A DNA stretch of 37,084 bases from an uncultured Alistipes sp. (GCA_958449275.1 CAUDHE010000011.1:1-37084), one strand, 5' to 3'. Positions 1 through 9,196 are shown, counted from the first letter of the stretch. Numbers and translations: made by a program. The notes: generated from the sequence alone by a model not told the origin.

Positions 1-9
1 ATTTTTTTT

Positions 10-17
10 TAATTTTG
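10..17 (+). promoter_or_regulatory. Bacteroidetes -7 box ahead of the fumarase gene
   Basis: The bases read TAATTTTG, an exact match to TAnnTTTG, about 55 bases before the fumarase start. The matching -33 element would lie outside the window, so only half of the promoter can be judged. Confidence 0.4.
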
Positions 18-72
18 CAAAGATTTTGATTGCAAAGGAAATAATGGTAAAACAAAATAAATGACTTGAATT

Positions 73-1686
73 ATGGCCGATTTCATCTATCAGGAACCCT
101 ATCCCATCGAGAAGGATACCACCGAATACGAATTGCTCACCACGGATTATGTAAAGGTCGTCGAGTGCGACGGCCGCAAGATACTCAAGGTAGACCCCGC
201 AGGATTGGAACTGCTGTCGAAGCGCGCCTATGCCGACGTGTCGTTCTACCTGCGCCCCGCGCATTTGGCCAAGCTGGCCGCAATCCTCGACGATCCCGAG
301 GCTTCGGACAACGACAAGTTCGTGGCCTACACCATGCTGTGCAATCAGGTGGTGGCCGCCGAGGGCGAGTTGCCCACGTGTCAGGATACGGGTACGGCCA
401 TCTGCATAGGCCATAAGGGCGAAGATGTGTATACGGGCGCCGACGATGCCGCCTGCATCGCCCGAGGCGTGTACGAGACCTACAAGGAGCGTAACTTGCG
501 TTATTCGCAGGTGGTGCCGTTCACCATGACCGAGGAGAAGAATTCGGGCACCAACCTGCCTGCACAGATCGATATTTACGCGGGGCACCCCGGAATGGAG
601 TACGAATTCCTGTTCATCACCAAGGGCGGCGGTTCGGCCAACAAGACTTTCCTCTACCAACAGACCAAGGCTCTGCTGAACGAAGAGTCGCTCGTGAAAT
701 TCTTCAACGAGCATCTGAAAGATCTCGGCACTTCGGCTTGTCCTCCGTATCATTTGGCGGTATGTATAGGCGGCACCTCGGCCGAGATGTGTCTTTCGAC
801 GGTGAAGAAGGCTTCGGCGGGCTATCTCGACCACCTGCCCACCTCGGGCAACGAGGGCGGCCGTTGTTTCCGCGATTTGGAGTGGGAGGCCCGTATCACC
901 GAAATGTGTCAGAAAATGGGCATGGGCGCCCAGTTCGGCGGCAAATATTACGTTCACGACGTGCGTGTTATCCGCGCGCCGCGTCATGCGGCTTCGTGTC
1001 CCGTGGCCATAGGCGTAAGCTGCTCGGCCGACCGTAACATCAAGGCCAAGATTACGCCCGAGGGCATCTTCATCGAGAAACTGGAGAAGAATCCCGCTCG
1101 TTTCCTGCCCGCCGAGGCTCCTGCCATGTCGCCTGCCATCGACATCGATCTGGACGAAGGAATGGACAAAGTGCGCGCCATTCTGACGAAATATCCCATC
1201 AAGACGCGTCTGAATCTCAAGGGTACCCTTATCGTAGCGCGCGACATAGCGCATGCGCGCATCAAGCAGATGCTCGACGAGGGCAAGCCTATGCCCGAAT
1301 ACATGAAGAAGCATCCCGTCTATTACGCGGGGCCCGCGAAGACCCCGGGAGGCATGGCGTCGGGATCGTTCGGCCCCACCACGGCGGGACGTATGGATCC
1401 TTACGTCGATCTGTTCCAGAAGAACGGCGGCTCGATGGTGATGGTGGCCAAGGGCAACCGTTCGCAGGCCGTGACCGACGCATGTAAGGCAAACGGAGGA
1501 TTCTATCTCGGCTCGATCGGAGGTCCTGCGGCCGTACTGGCCAAAAACTCGATCAAGAGCGTGGAGGTGGTCGATTTCCCCGAGCTGGGAATGGAGGCCG
1601 TTCGCAAAATATATGTGGAGAATTTCCCCGCCTTCATCATCGTGGATGACAAGGGCAACGATTTCTTCGCCGCTTACCAGCATTAG
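73..1686 (+). CDS. fum: Class I (iron-sulfur) fumarate hydratase
   Basis: Interconverts fumarate and L-malate in the cytoplasm using an oxygen-sensitive [4Fe-4S] cluster. In Bacteroidales this step usually belongs to the reductive branch that makes succinate. The 537-residue protein is the fused alpha+beta class I form. Cys103 sits in PTCQDTGTA, Cys223 in SACPPYH and Cys317 in GVSCSAD; these spacings fit the three cluster ligands of two-domain class I fumarases. The C-terminal half carries the beta-domain features GPTTAGRMD and KGNRS. The ATG at 73 follows a plausible promoter. A strong terminator follows the stop codon, so the gene appears monocistronic. The related class I tartrate dehydratases are a less likely identity. 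Confidence 0.95.
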   Translation: MADFIYQEPYPIEKDTTEYELLTTDYVKVVECDGRKILKVDPAGLELLSKRAYADVSFYLRPAHLAKLAAILDDPEASDNDKFVAYTMLCNQVVAAEGELPTCQDTGTAICIGHKGEDVYTGADDAACIARGVYETYKERNLRYSQVVPFTMTEEKNSGTNLPAQIDIYAGHPGMEYEFLFITKGGGSANKTFLYQQTKALLNEESLVKFFNEHLKDLGTSACPPYHLAVCIGGTSAEMCLSTVKKASAGYLDHLPTSGNEGGRCFRDLEWEARITEMCQKMGMGAQFGGKYYVHDVRVIRAPRHAASCPVAIGVSCSADRNIKAKITPEGIFIEKLEKNPARFLPAEAPAMSPAIDIDLDEGMDKVRAILTKYPIKTRLNLKGTLIVARDIAHARIKQMLDEGKPMPEYMKKHPVYYAGPAKTPGGMASGSFGPTTAGRMDPYVDLFQKNGGSMVMVAKGNRSQAVTDACKANGGFYLGSIGGPAAVLAKNSIKSVEVVDFPELGMEAVRKIYVENFPAFIIVDDKGNDFFAAYQH

Positions 1687-1697
1687 CGGACCGCAAC

Positions 1698-1740
1698 GGG
1701 AGGCGCATATCCGACAGTCGGGTGCGCCTTCCTTTTTTTT
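1698..1740 (+). terminator. Intrinsic terminator of the fumarase gene
   Basis: GGGAGGCGCA pairs with TGCGCCTTCC (10 bp, one G-U) around a loop that can fold further as CCGA-CAG-TCGG. Eight T residues follow at 1733-1740. Confidence 0.9.
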
Positions 1741-1804
1741 GCTTCGGCGGAAAATAAACGGCAGCCGCAGAACGTTTTTTTCGGAGTAAAACAATTCATA
1801 TCAA

Positions 1805-3643
1805 ATGAACGGATTTTTCAGACGCATTCTCTTGTCGCTGACGGCGTTGTTCGCCATGAGCGCCGCACGTGCCGACGAGACGACATTCGTGGTCAACACG
1901 CCCCTGATAGTCACGGCGGGCGAGATGTTCCGTGTGGAATTTGTGCTCGAGGGCAAGGCCGACGACGACTCGTTCCGTGCGCCCGAGTTCGACGGACTCG
2001 ACGTTTTGGCGGGACCCACCGTATCGACGGGATACCAGTTCCAAAACATAAACGGCGTGAGCAGTCAGAAAACGACCCTGACCATAACCTACGTGGTTAT
2101 GGCCCGCAGTGCGGGATCGGCGATGGTGGGCGCCGCTTCGATAGATGCCAAGGGACGCACCTACACCACCAAGACGACGCCGATAGAGGTGATAGACGAG
2201 GCTGCCTCCGATCGTCGCGACGGCGAGGAGCGCGCTGCCGAGCAGGGTAATGCCGTGCGAAATCAGGTGGCGCAGGACGATATACGGCTGCGGCTGAATC
2301 TCTCGCGCGCGAGCGTCTGCAAAGGCGAGCCGATACGAGCTTCGCTCACGCTCTACACCCGTGTGGGAATAGCGGGATTCGAGAATGTCAAACTTCCGTC
2401 GTTCAACGGGTTCTGGTCGCAGGAGCTGCCTACCGACAACTACACCACGCATCGCGAAACGCTCGACGGCAAGGTATACGACACACGTATAATAAAAGAG
2501 TATCTGCTCTATCCCCAGCAGACGGGCACGCTGACGATAGATCCCGCCGAAATGACGGCAGTGGCTCAGGTGGTAGTTCGTAACAACAATAATTTCGATC
2601 CGTTCTTCGGCAGCGGTACCGACGTGTACAACGTACAGCGCAAGCTCTCTACGGGGCGCATAGAGGTGACGGTGAAGGACTTGCCCGCGGGTGCACCCGC
2701 GTCGTTCAACGGTGCCGTAGGCTCTTTCAAGCTGTCGAGCGAGCCTCCTTCGTCGGATTTGCAGGCCAATTCGGCCGCCACTTATACGGTAAGGATCGCA
2801 GGTACGGGTAACCTCACGTTCCTGCAGGCCCCGACGCTCGATCTGCCGTCGTCGTTCGAAATGTACGACGTGCGCACGACCGAGGCCCTGCGTACCACGA
2901 CGGCAGGCACCACGGGCTACAAACAGTTCGAGTATCCGTTCATCGCGCGAGCCGAGGGTGAATATGAGATTCCGCCGATGGAGTTCTCGTATTTCAGTCC
3001 CGAAAAAAACGCATACGTGACTCTCACCACGCGTCCCGTGACACTGCGTGTCGCACCCGACGCTTCGGGCGGCGGACAGTCGGCGCAAGTGTTACGCGGT
3101 CCGTCGAAAGAGGATGTGCGGCAGCTCGGCAGCGACATACGGTTCATAAAATCGGGACGCCCCGCGCTGCATTCGACTACGACACCGATGATGTTCGGGA
3201 CGGTATATTTCGTCGTGCTGCTGTCGCTGGCCGCAGCCTTCGCGATTCTCTACTTCGTGCTGCGACGCATCATACGCGACAGCAAGAATACGGTGCTGGT
3301 GCGTAACCGCCGTGCAAACAAGGTGGCCGTGCAGCGTTTCCGCGCAGCCGAACGATTCATGCGCGAGCAGAATCGCCATGCGTTTTACGAAGAGATGCTG
3401 CGTGCGTTGTGGGGCTACATGAGCGACAAACTCAATATTCCCGTGGCCGATCTTACCAAGGAGAAGATCCGCGACGAGTTGCAGCGGCGAGGCGTGACGG
3501 CGGAGGATGCCCGACGCTTCACCGAGATCATATCGCGCTGCGACGAAGCGCAGTATTCGCCTTCGGCATCGGTCGGGATGGGTGAAGTGTACGCCGAAGG
3601 CGTGAACATTATTTCGCATATTGAATCGATAGTAAAACGTTAA
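1805..3643 (+). CDS. batD: BatD family protein
   Basis: A 612-residue envelope protein of the Bat (Bacteroides aerotolerance) family. An N-terminal signal peptide (about residues 1-23, ending SAARA) is followed by several beta-sandwich segments of the BatD/DUF11-like type. One transmembrane segment lies near residues 460-485 (FVVLLSLAAAFAILYF), and a cytoplasmic tail follows. In other Bacteroidetes BatD is encoded with MoxR, BatA, BatB, BatC and BatE, and the proteins are thought to form a periplasm/inner-membrane complex of unclear biochemical role. Here only batE follows, five bases downstream; no moxR, batA or batB is present in the window. I see no exact -7 box in the 1741-1804 gap. The terminator before it suggests it starts a new transcript. 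Confidence 0.9.
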   Translation: MNGFFRRILLSLTALFAMSAARADETTFVVNTPLIVTAGEMFRVEFVLEGKADDDSFRAPEFDGLDVLAGPTVSTGYQFQNINGVSSQKTTLTITYVVMARSAGSAMVGAASIDAKGRTYTTKTTPIEVIDEAASDRRDGEERAAEQGNAVRNQVAQDDIRLRLNLSRASVCKGEPIRASLTLYTRVGIAGFENVKLPSFNGFWSQELPTDNYTTHRETLDGKVYDTRIIKEYLLYPQQTGTLTIDPAEMTAVAQVVVRNNNNFDPFFGSGTDVYNVQRKLSTGRIEVTVKDLPAGAPASFNGAVGSFKLSSEPPSSDLQANSAATYTVRIAGTGNLTFLQAPTLDLPSSFEMYDVRTTEALRTTTAGTTGYKQFEYPFIARAEGEYEIPPMEFSYFSPEKNAYVTLTTRPVTLRVAPDASGGGQSAQVLRGPSKEDVRQLGSDIRFIKSGRPALHSTTTPMMFGTVYFVVLLSLAAAFAILYFVLRRIIRDSKNTVLVRNRRANKVAVQRFRAAERFMREQNRHAFYEEMLRALWGYMSDKLNIPVADLTKEKIRDELQRRGVTAEDARRFTEIISRCDEAQYSPSASVGMGEVYAEGVNIISHIESIVKR

Positions 3644-3648
3644 TCGAC

Positions 3649-4485
3649 ATGGCAATGAAACGATACATGACCATTATGGCCGCAGTACTGCTTTGGACGG
3701 CAGTGCCGAGCGCAGCTCAGGAGACCGTCGCCGATACTGCCGCGACTGCGCCGAATATCGCGCCGTCGACGGAATCGGTGGCCGACGACGATCCCGAACG
3801 GTTGTGGGAGGCTGCCAACGCCGCTTACGGCGCGGCCGATTACGATAAGGCGGTCGGATTGTACGAAGCGATTCTGAACAAGGATCTCCATTCGGCGGCA
3901 TTGTACTACAATCTGGCGAACGCTCTGTTCAAACGGGGCGACACGGGGCGGGCGATACTTTATTATAATCGTGCCCTGCGTCTGGCGCCCTACGACGAGG
4001 ACATACGGCACAATTTGGATTATGCCGAACGCATGACCAAAGACAACATAGAAGCCGTTCCCGAGTTTTTCCTCAATTCGTGGCTGCGGTCGTTGCGCGG
4101 ATCGCTGGGTTGTACGGTATGGACTCTGTTGTCGCTCGCGATGTTCGCCGCCATGTGCGCTTTGGGACTGGTCTATCTGCTGTCGCAGCGTCTCGCCGCG
4201 CGCAAAGCGGGATTCTACGGCATGTTGGCAGCCTTGACGCTCTTCGTCGCTACCTCGTTGTTCGCATGGAGCGAGCGGCGCGCTATACTCGACCGTACCG
4301 AGGCCATAGTGATGGGATCGGCGGTGTCGGTGAAGAGCTCGCCCGACCGATCGTCCACCGACCTGTTCGTGTTGCACGAAGGCACGAAGGTGACCGTAGG
4401 CGCCACGCTGGACGGATGGGCCGAAGTGCGGATAGCCGACGGAAACAAGGGATGGATCGAGACCGACCGCATAGAGAGAATATAG
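3649..4485 (+). CDS. batE: BatE-like TPR / SH3 protein
   Basis: A 278-residue protein. A signal peptide (about residues 1-24, ending PSAAQ) leads into a TPR region (about 45-120) with the repeat core AALYYNLANALFKRGDTGRA. Two transmembrane segments follow (about 150-180 and 185-205), then a C-terminal bacterial SH3 domain (about 222-278) with KSSPDRSSTDLFVLHEG and DGWAEVRIADGNKGWI. This TPR-TM-SH3b order is typical of BatE. The start is the first of two close ATGs (3649 or 3655), with only five bases between it and the batD stop, so the two are almost certainly co-transcribed. The function is presumed to be shared with BatD; the reaction, if any, is unknown. Confidence 0.85.
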   Translation: MAMKRYMTIMAAVLLWTAVPSAAQETVADTAATAPNIAPSTESVADDDPERLWEAANAAYGAADYDKAVGLYEAILNKDLHSAALYYNLANALFKRGDTGRAILYYNRALRLAPYDEDIRHNLDYAERMTKDNIEAVPEFFLNSWLRSLRGSLGCTVWTLLSLAMFAAMCALGLVYLLSQRLAARKAGFYGMLAALTLFVATSLFAWSERRAILDRTEAIVMGSAVSVKSSPDRSSTDLFVLHEGTKVTVGATLDGWAEVRIADGNKGWIETDRIERI

Positions 4486-4513
4486 AAGCGTCAATCAATT
4501 ATCGGATAAACGG

Positions 4514-5110
4514 ATGTCGAAACTTTTGCAAGATGCCGTCTCGGAGTTCTCGAAACTCCCGGGCATCGGACGCCGCACGGCGTTGCGACTGGCGATGCAC
4601 CTGCTGAAGATGGATGCCGCTGCCGTGGAGCGTATGGCCGAGAGCATGGTGCGTTTTCGGCGCGAGGTGCGTCATTGCGTGAAGTGCAACAACTTGTCCG
4701 ACACCGACGTGTGTCCCATTTGCGCCAATCCCGAGCGCGATCGCGGCACGGTGTGCGTGGTGGAGCAGGTAGGCGATCTTATGTCGGTGGAGAATACACG
4801 GCAGTATCGCGGGCTTTATCACGTCCTCGGCGGAGTGATCTCGCCCATGCAGGGCATAGGACCGTCGGATCTGAAGATCGACCTGCTGATAGACAAGGTC
4901 GCCGCGGGCGACGTGAAAGAGGTCATTTTGGCCATATCGACCTCGGTGGAGGGCGAGACCACGTTGTTTTACATCATGAACCGATTGAAATCCTATCCCG
5001 ACGTGAAAGTGACTACCATAGCTCGCGGCATAGGTTTCGGCGACGAACTGGAGTATGTCGACGAACTGACCATTACCCACGCCTTGCTCAACCGCCGCGA
5101 GGTGGAGTGA
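4514..5110 (+). CDS. recR: Recombination mediator RecR
   Basis: RecR works with RecO (and RecF) to load RecA on single-stranded DNA at gaps. The 198-residue length is standard. An N-terminal helix-hairpin-helix region (KLPGIGRRTALRLA, residues 14-27) is followed by a four-cysteine zinc motif (C55, C58, C67, C70). A Toprim domain starts at VCVVEQVGDLMSVE, and the C-terminal part contains GIGFGDELEYVDELT. The gene begins 28 bases after batE and is probably in the same transcript, though it has no known functional link to the Bat proteins. No clear terminator is visible in the 61-base convergent gap that follows. Confidence 0.97.
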   Translation: MSKLLQDAVSEFSKLPGIGRRTALRLAMHLLKMDAAAVERMAESMVRFRREVRHCVKCNNLSDTDVCPICANPERDRGTVCVVEQVGDLMSVENTRQYRGLYHVLGGVISPMQGIGPSDLKIDLLIDKVAAGDVKEVILAISTSVEGETTLFYIMNRLKSYPDVKVTTIARGIGFGDELEYVDELTITHALLNRREVE

Positions 5111-5171
5111 GTAGGCTTGCGGGGCGTCGTCTGCCGATATGGGCGATCGACGGAACTTGGCGGACTCGCAA

Positions 5172-6518
5172 TTATATTATCCCCAGATTCTTCATGAAAA
5201 TATGTATCAACAGCAACGGCGTGAAGTAGCGCAGCGTGAAGTAGAGCAACGGAAATGCTCGGCCGCGCAACGATCCGTCGTTGGTAAGCTCACCGCGCAG
5301 CAGCGACGGCTTCATGCGCCATGCCGCGAATATGCAGGTGAAGAGTCCGCCGAGAGGCATGAGTATGTTGGCCGATGTGTAATCGAAGATATCGAAAAAC
5401 GATATGCCGTTCAGTTTTACCCCTCCCCAATCTATGTCGAACGAGAAGCCGAGCGTGATCGCGCACAGAGCCACCGATAACGCCGATGTCACCCGCGTAG
5501 CGTTGCGGCGCGAGAGTTTGTGCTCTTCGAGAAAATAGGCTGTAATGACCTCGTGGAACGATATGGTCGATGTAAGCGACGCCAGCGTCAGCAGAACGAA
5601 GAATACGGTCGACCACAACGCGGCGAAAGGCATGTCGCGGAATATTTCGGGCAGCGTAACGAATATGAGAGCGGCTCCTTCGGTCGGTTGCAGGCCGGCG
5701 CTGAATACGGCGGGAAAGATCACCAGCCCCGCGAGAACGGCTACGAGCAACGTAAGCAGGGCGACGCTGAATGCCGTGCCGGTCAGATTGTTGTCTCTTT
5801 TGAAATAGGATGCGTAGGTGACCATGCAACCCATGCCCACCGAGAGCGAGAAGAAGGCCTGCCCGACGGCTGTGAATATGGTGCGGGCGGAAAACGCCTC
5901 TTTGAAATCGGGATCGAGAAAGAAGTGATAACCCTCCGCGGCCCCGGGCATGAATGCCACGCGCACGGCCATGATTACGAGTATGACGAACAATGCGGGC
6001 ATCATTACCTTGGCAGCCCGTTCGATACCTTTCTCCACGCCGCGGACTATGATAAGGTGCGTCAGCAGTATGAATATCACGGTGTAGACAGCCTGCCGAG
6101 GCGAGGCTTGGAATGTCGAGAACTGGTCGGAAAACGACGCCGACGATTCGTAGAGTCTTCCCGTAGCCGATCCGACCATGTATTCGAGCGACCATCCGGC
6201 CACGATGTAGTAGTATCCCGAGATGCACATGGCGGCGAGCACGCCGTTATATCCCAGCCATCGCCACGGTCGCGACAGCGAGCGGTAACCTCCCACGGCG
6301 TTCATGCGGGTATGTCGCCCTACGGAGAACTCGGCCAGCATGATGGGGATTCCCACCACGAACACGCACAGCAGATATACCAGAAGAAATGCCGCGCCTC
6401 CGTGTTCGCCTGCCATGTAGGGGAAACGCCAAATGCTGCCCAGACCGATCGCACTGCCTGCGGCGACCAGTATCGCACTGATTTTACCTCCGAACGAGGC
6501 TCTCGATTGTTCGCTCAT
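5172..6518 (-). CDS. Sodium-dependent neurotransmitter-symporter (NSS/SNF) family transporter
   Basis: An inner-membrane symporter of 448 residues with about 11 predicted membrane spans. It resembles LeuT-type bacterial NSS proteins that take up amino acids with sodium. TM1 carries AAGSAIGLGSIWRFPYMAGEHGG, the signature that forms sodium and substrate contacts; GRHTRMNAVGGYRSL marks the following loop. The substrate cannot be assigned from sequence. I chose the ATG at 6518 (MSEQSRASFGGK) because the upstream in-frame TTG at 6566 lies inside a TAnnTTTG promoter box. The gene stands alone between its own promoter and the convergent recR. Confidence 0.92.
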   Translation of the reverse strand: MSEQSRASFGGKISAILVAAGSAIGLGSIWRFPYMAGEHGGAAFLLVYLLCVFVVGIPIMLAEFSVGRHTRMNAVGGYRSLSRPWRWLGYNGVLAAMCISGYYYIVAGWSLEYMVGSATGRLYESSASFSDQFSTFQASPRQAVYTVIFILLTHLIIVRGVEKGIERAAKVMMPALFVILVIMAVRVAFMPGAAEGYHFFLDPDFKEAFSARTIFTAVGQAFFSLSVGMGCMVTYASYFKRDNNLTGTAFSVALLTLLVAVLAGLVIFPAVFSAGLQPTEGAALIFVTLPEIFRDMPFAALWSTVFFVLLTLASLTSTISFHEVITAYFLEEHKLSRRNATRVTSALSVALCAITLGFSFDIDWGGVKLNGISFFDIFDYTSANILMPLGGLFTCIFAAWRMKPSLLRGELTNDGSLRGRAFPLLYFTLRYFTPLLLIHIFMKNLGII

Positions 6519-6563
6519 GTGATTTAACGGGGATGTGTTTTCACTCGATTTACCATTCGTCGG

Positions 6564-6571
6564 CAAATGTA
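6564..6571 (-). promoter_or_regulatory. -7 promoter box of the NSS transporter
   Basis: On the minus strand the bases read TACATTTG, an exact TAnnTTTG, 45 bases before the chosen ATG. No good -33 TTG is visible at the usual distance. Confidence 0.55.
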
Positions 6572-6612
6572 ATGAAAAATCCGTTACGCCTGCCTTCTTT
6601 ATTATGAATAAA

Positions 6613-6642
6613 ACACCGAACGGCCTGCGGGTCGTTCGGTGT
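6613..6642 (-). terminator. Intrinsic terminator after the FabK-like gene
   Basis: A perfect 10-bp stem, ACACCGAACG with CGTTCGGTGT, and a 10-base loop. On the minus strand it is followed by TTTATT. Confidence 0.75.
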
Positions 6643-6662
6643 GTCAGATGGGTTGCGATTCG

Positions 6663-7748
6663 CTAAAGGCTCTTCAGCGAGAGGAGTTTGTTGTCGAATT
6701 CACGCTTCAGCGTGTCGATCAGTTCGCGTACGCTGACGATCTTGTCGGCACGCCATGCGTTCGAGCCGCAAAAGGCATATCCGTTCTCCAGCTTTCCGCG
6801 GAAAGCGTTGTAGAGCGCCAGCATGATGCAGTATGGCGAGCGGGTCACGTCGCATGTCTTGATACAATTGAACGGGCACGCCTTGGGGCGTTTCAATCCC
6901 TCTTTTACCTTTTCGAGGAATGTGTTGTGGATGGCGCGCCCGGGCAGGCCGACAGGGCTGCGTATGATCTCTATATCCTCCTTGCGGGCGCTGATGTAAC
7001 TCTGTTTGAAAGCATCCGACGCATCGCACTCCTCGGTGGTCACGAAGCGCGTACCCATCTGCACGCCGTCGGCGCCCAAAGCGGTTATGTCGTAGATGTC
7101 TTCGCCCGTGTAGATGCCGCCGCCCGCGATGACGGGTATATGTTTGCCGGTACGTTGCTCTGTCTCGCGAGCTTCGGCGACCACTTCGGGTACTATGCGC
7201 TCCAGCGTGAAATTGCCGTCGGCGAGTTGTTCATCGCTGTAACCGAGGTGTCCGCCGGCCTTGGGTCCCTCTACCACCACGGCGTCGGGTACGTAGCCGT
7301 ATTCGTCGATCCAACGACGGCAGATCACCTTCAGGGCGCGTGCCGACGAGACGATGGGGGCCAGTTTGGTTGTGGAGTCGCTGTTGAGGAACGACGGCAG
7401 GTTGAGCGGCAATCCCGCTCCCGAGAATATTATGTCGGCCTTCTCGGCAATGGCGGTTTTTACCATATCGGCGAAATTCGACATGGCTACCATTACATTC
7501 ACGCCTATGATTCCTCGCGTTGTCTCGCGTGCCTTGCGCAACTCCTCTTTGAGTCCGTGGATGCTCGCTTCGTCGTAATCGTTCGAATAGTCGCGATATA
7601 TCACGCCCAATCCCGCCGACGAAATTACGCCTACTCCGCCGGCATTGGCTACGGCTGAGGCGAGTCCCGACAGAGACACACCCACGCCCATACCTCCTTG
7701 CACGATGGGTACTCGTGCCAGAAGGTCTCCGATTTTCAATGTTTTCAT
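6663..7748 (-). CDS. FMN-dependent nitronate monooxygenase / FabK-like enzyme
   Basis: A 361-residue TIM-barrel flavoprotein of the 2-nitropropane dioxygenase family. This family contains both nitronate monooxygenases and the FabK-type enoyl-ACP reductase, and sequence alone does not decide between them. Visible features are VPIVQGGMGVGVS near the N terminus, GGVGVISSAG, the VVVEGPKAGGH segment, IPVIAGGGIYTGEDI and the phosphate-binding GADGVQMGTRFV. The C-terminal extension has four cysteines (CPFNCIKTC and SPYC), an unusual addition that could bind a metal. The start at 7748 (MKTLKIGDLL) is preferred because the upstream in-frame TTG lies in the promoter. It is monocistronic, with its own promoter and terminator. 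Confidence 0.82.
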   Translation of the reverse strand: MKTLKIGDLLARVPIVQGGMGVGVSLSGLASAVANAGGVGVISSAGLGVIYRDYSNDYDEASIHGLKEELRKARETTRGIIGVNVMVAMSNFADMVKTAIAEKADIIFSGAGLPLNLPSFLNSDSTTKLAPIVSSARALKVICRRWIDEYGYVPDAVVVEGPKAGGHLGYSDEQLADGNFTLERIVPEVVAEARETEQRTGKHIPVIAGGGIYTGEDIYDITALGADGVQMGTRFVTTEECDASDAFKQSYISARKEDIEIIRSPVGLPGRAIHNTFLEKVKEGLKRPKACPFNCIKTCDVTRSPYCIMLALYNAFRGKLENGYAFCGSNAWRADKIVSVRELIDTLKREFDNKLLSLKSL

Positions 7749-7805
7749 GCAATACGAATGTTTTGATCGCCGCGGTTTCTTCGCCTTGTCGGCGATCGTT
7801 TCTCG

Positions 7806-7813
7806 CAAAGGTA
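7806..7813 (-). promoter_or_regulatory. -7 promoter box of the FabK-like gene
   Basis: TACCTTTG on the minus strand matches TAnnTTTG exactly. It predicts a leader of roughly 50 bases, in which GATCGCCG (7765-7772) can pair with CGGCGATC (7790-7797). Confidence 0.6.
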
Positions 7814-7923
7814 TGAAAATATTATATACGGGAAATGAAATGTCCGATTTTTCTTCTGCGGAAGGTGCGGTTAAAGTATTGCATGCCGAGACGACATGTC
7901 GTGATGCTTTTGACTTGGCCGTG

Positions 7924-7958
7924 AAAAAAGGCTGCCCGATAAGTTGCGGGCAGCCTTT
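7924..7958 (-). terminator. Intrinsic terminator of the aromatic amino-acid operon
   Basis: A 12-bp perfect stem (AAAGGCTGCCCG with CGGGCAGCCTTT) and an 8-base loop. On the minus strand it runs into six T. It closes the pheA to DAHP-synthase transcript. Confidence 0.92.
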
Positions 7959-7989
7959 GTGAAGATGCGGTTCGACCGAGCGGGAGGAT

Positions 7990-9060
7990 TTATTTGTTCA
8001 TCACCTCGTTCTGGTGGTTGATGCTCTCGATGTGGATGGCCTCGAGCACCGAGCGTACGAAATCCTCGCTCAGGTTCATGCCGCGCGTGAGCGAGAGCAT
8101 GCGGCGGCATATCTCATCCCAGCGGTTGCTTTGCAGTATGGCCACATTGTTGGCCTTCTTTATCGATCCTATCTTCTCGCAGGTGTTCATGCGGCGGCTC
8201 AGAAGATCGAATATTTCGGCGTCGATCTGGTCGATCTGGCGGCGGCAGACGTTGAGTTCGCTGTTGAACTCGGGGTCGTTGGCCGTCTTGGAACGCCACA
8301 TCACATTGTCGAGCATGGTGAGGCAGTCCTGCGGCGTGAGCTGCTGCGAGGCGTCGCTCCACGCCGTGTCGGGCGTTATGTGGCTCTCGATGATTAGTCC
8401 GTCGTAGCAGAGGTCGGCGGCCTGCTGCGAGATGCCGTAGAGCAGCGGACGGCAGCCGCAGATGTGCGACGGGTCGCAGATCATCATCATGTCGGGGAAA
8501 CGGCTGCGCATTTCGAAGATCATGTGCCACATGGGCGGATTGCGGAACTTGCTGTGTCCGAAGTACGAGAATCCGCGATGGATGAGACCTATGTTCTCGA
8601 TTTTCACCCCTTCGTTCACCAGGCGGTTCACCGCGCCTGCCCACAATCCGATATCGGGCGTCATGGGGTTTTTGATAAGCACCGTTATATCCTCGTTGCC
8701 GTGAAGACTCTCGGCGATCTCCTGCACGGCGAACGGCGATACGGTCGTTCGCGCGCCTATCCACAGAATGTCGACACCGTGTTTGAGCGCGCACTCTACA
8801 TGGGCGCGGTTGGCCACCTCGACTGCTATCGGCAGCCCCGTAGCGCTCTTGACTTCGTTGAGCCATTCGAGTCCGGGTTCTCCTATGCCCTCGAATGTGC
8901 CCGGGTTGGTACGCGGTTTCCACACGCCGGCGCGGATCACGTCCACCTTGCCCGAGCGGGCCAGTTGCATGGCGGTCTCTACCGTCTGCTCGCGGGTCTC
9001 GGCGCTGCACGGGCCCGCTATGATGAGGGGCCTTTTAGCCCCGAGTACGAATTTTCCCAT
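7990..9060 (-). CDS. aroF: Bifunctional 3-deoxy-7-phosphoheptulonate synthase / chorismate mutase
   Basis: Joins phosphoenolpyruvate and erythrose 4-phosphate at the entry of the shikimate pathway (N-terminal domain), and converts chorismate to prephenate (C-terminal domain). In 356 residues the DAHP synthase I-beta barrel (about 1-255) shows IIAGPCSAE, KPRTNPGTFEG and ICDPSHICG. The AroQ-type mutase (about 265-345) shows VCRRQIDQIDAEIFDLLSRR. The order synthase-then-mutase is common in Bacteroidetes; the mutase may also act as the allosteric domain. I prefer the ATG at 9060; a TTG at 9078 is also in frame. It is the last gene of the operon, 179 bases after tyrA, and an imperfect internal promoter (TATAATTG) near its start is possible. 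Confidence 0.95.
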   Translation of the reverse strand: MGKFVLGAKRPLIIAGPCSAETREQTVETAMQLARSGKVDVIRAGVWKPRTNPGTFEGIGEPGLEWLNEVKSATGLPIAVEVANRAHVECALKHGVDILWIGARTTVSPFAVQEIAESLHGNEDITVLIKNPMTPDIGLWAGAVNRLVNEGVKIENIGLIHRGFSYFGHSKFRNPPMWHMIFEMRSRFPDMMMICDPSHICGCRPLLYGISQQAADLCYDGLIIESHITPDTAWSDASQQLTPQDCLTMLDNVMWRSKTANDPEFNSELNVCRRQIDQIDAEIFDLLSRRMNTCEKIGSIKKANNVAILQSNRWDEICRRMLSLTRGMNLSEDFVRSVLEAIHIESINHQNEVMNK

Positions 9061-9139
9061 TGTTCTTTTTTTAGGCAATTATATATTTCAATTATACCGA
9101 GTTCCGCTACCGCAAAATCGAATCCGACGGTTGTCCGCC

Positions 9140-9196
9140 CGCGGCCATTGGCCGCGTTTGCAGATTTGATCCTCCCCTATATCCCTCCTCGGAGGG
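9140..9196 (-). other. Two GC-rich hairpins between tyrA and aroF
   Basis: CGCGGCCA-T-TGGCCGCG (9140-9156) and CCCTCC-TC-GGAGGG (9183-9196) lie in the 179-base spacer. Neither is followed by a T run on the minus strand, so they are not convincing terminators. They may be processing or stability elements that set the level of the downstream gene. Confidence 0.35.

Noticed and set aside
1796..3088. A long open frame antisense to batD
   Set aside because: It is rich in Arg, His and Tyr with no recognisable domain, as expected for the reverse strand of a GC-rich gene. The sense frame is a clear BatD.
9140..9156. Terminator between tyrA and the DAHP synthase gene
   Set aside because: The palindrome is strong but no T run follows on the minus strand, and a good terminator closes the operon at 7924-7958.
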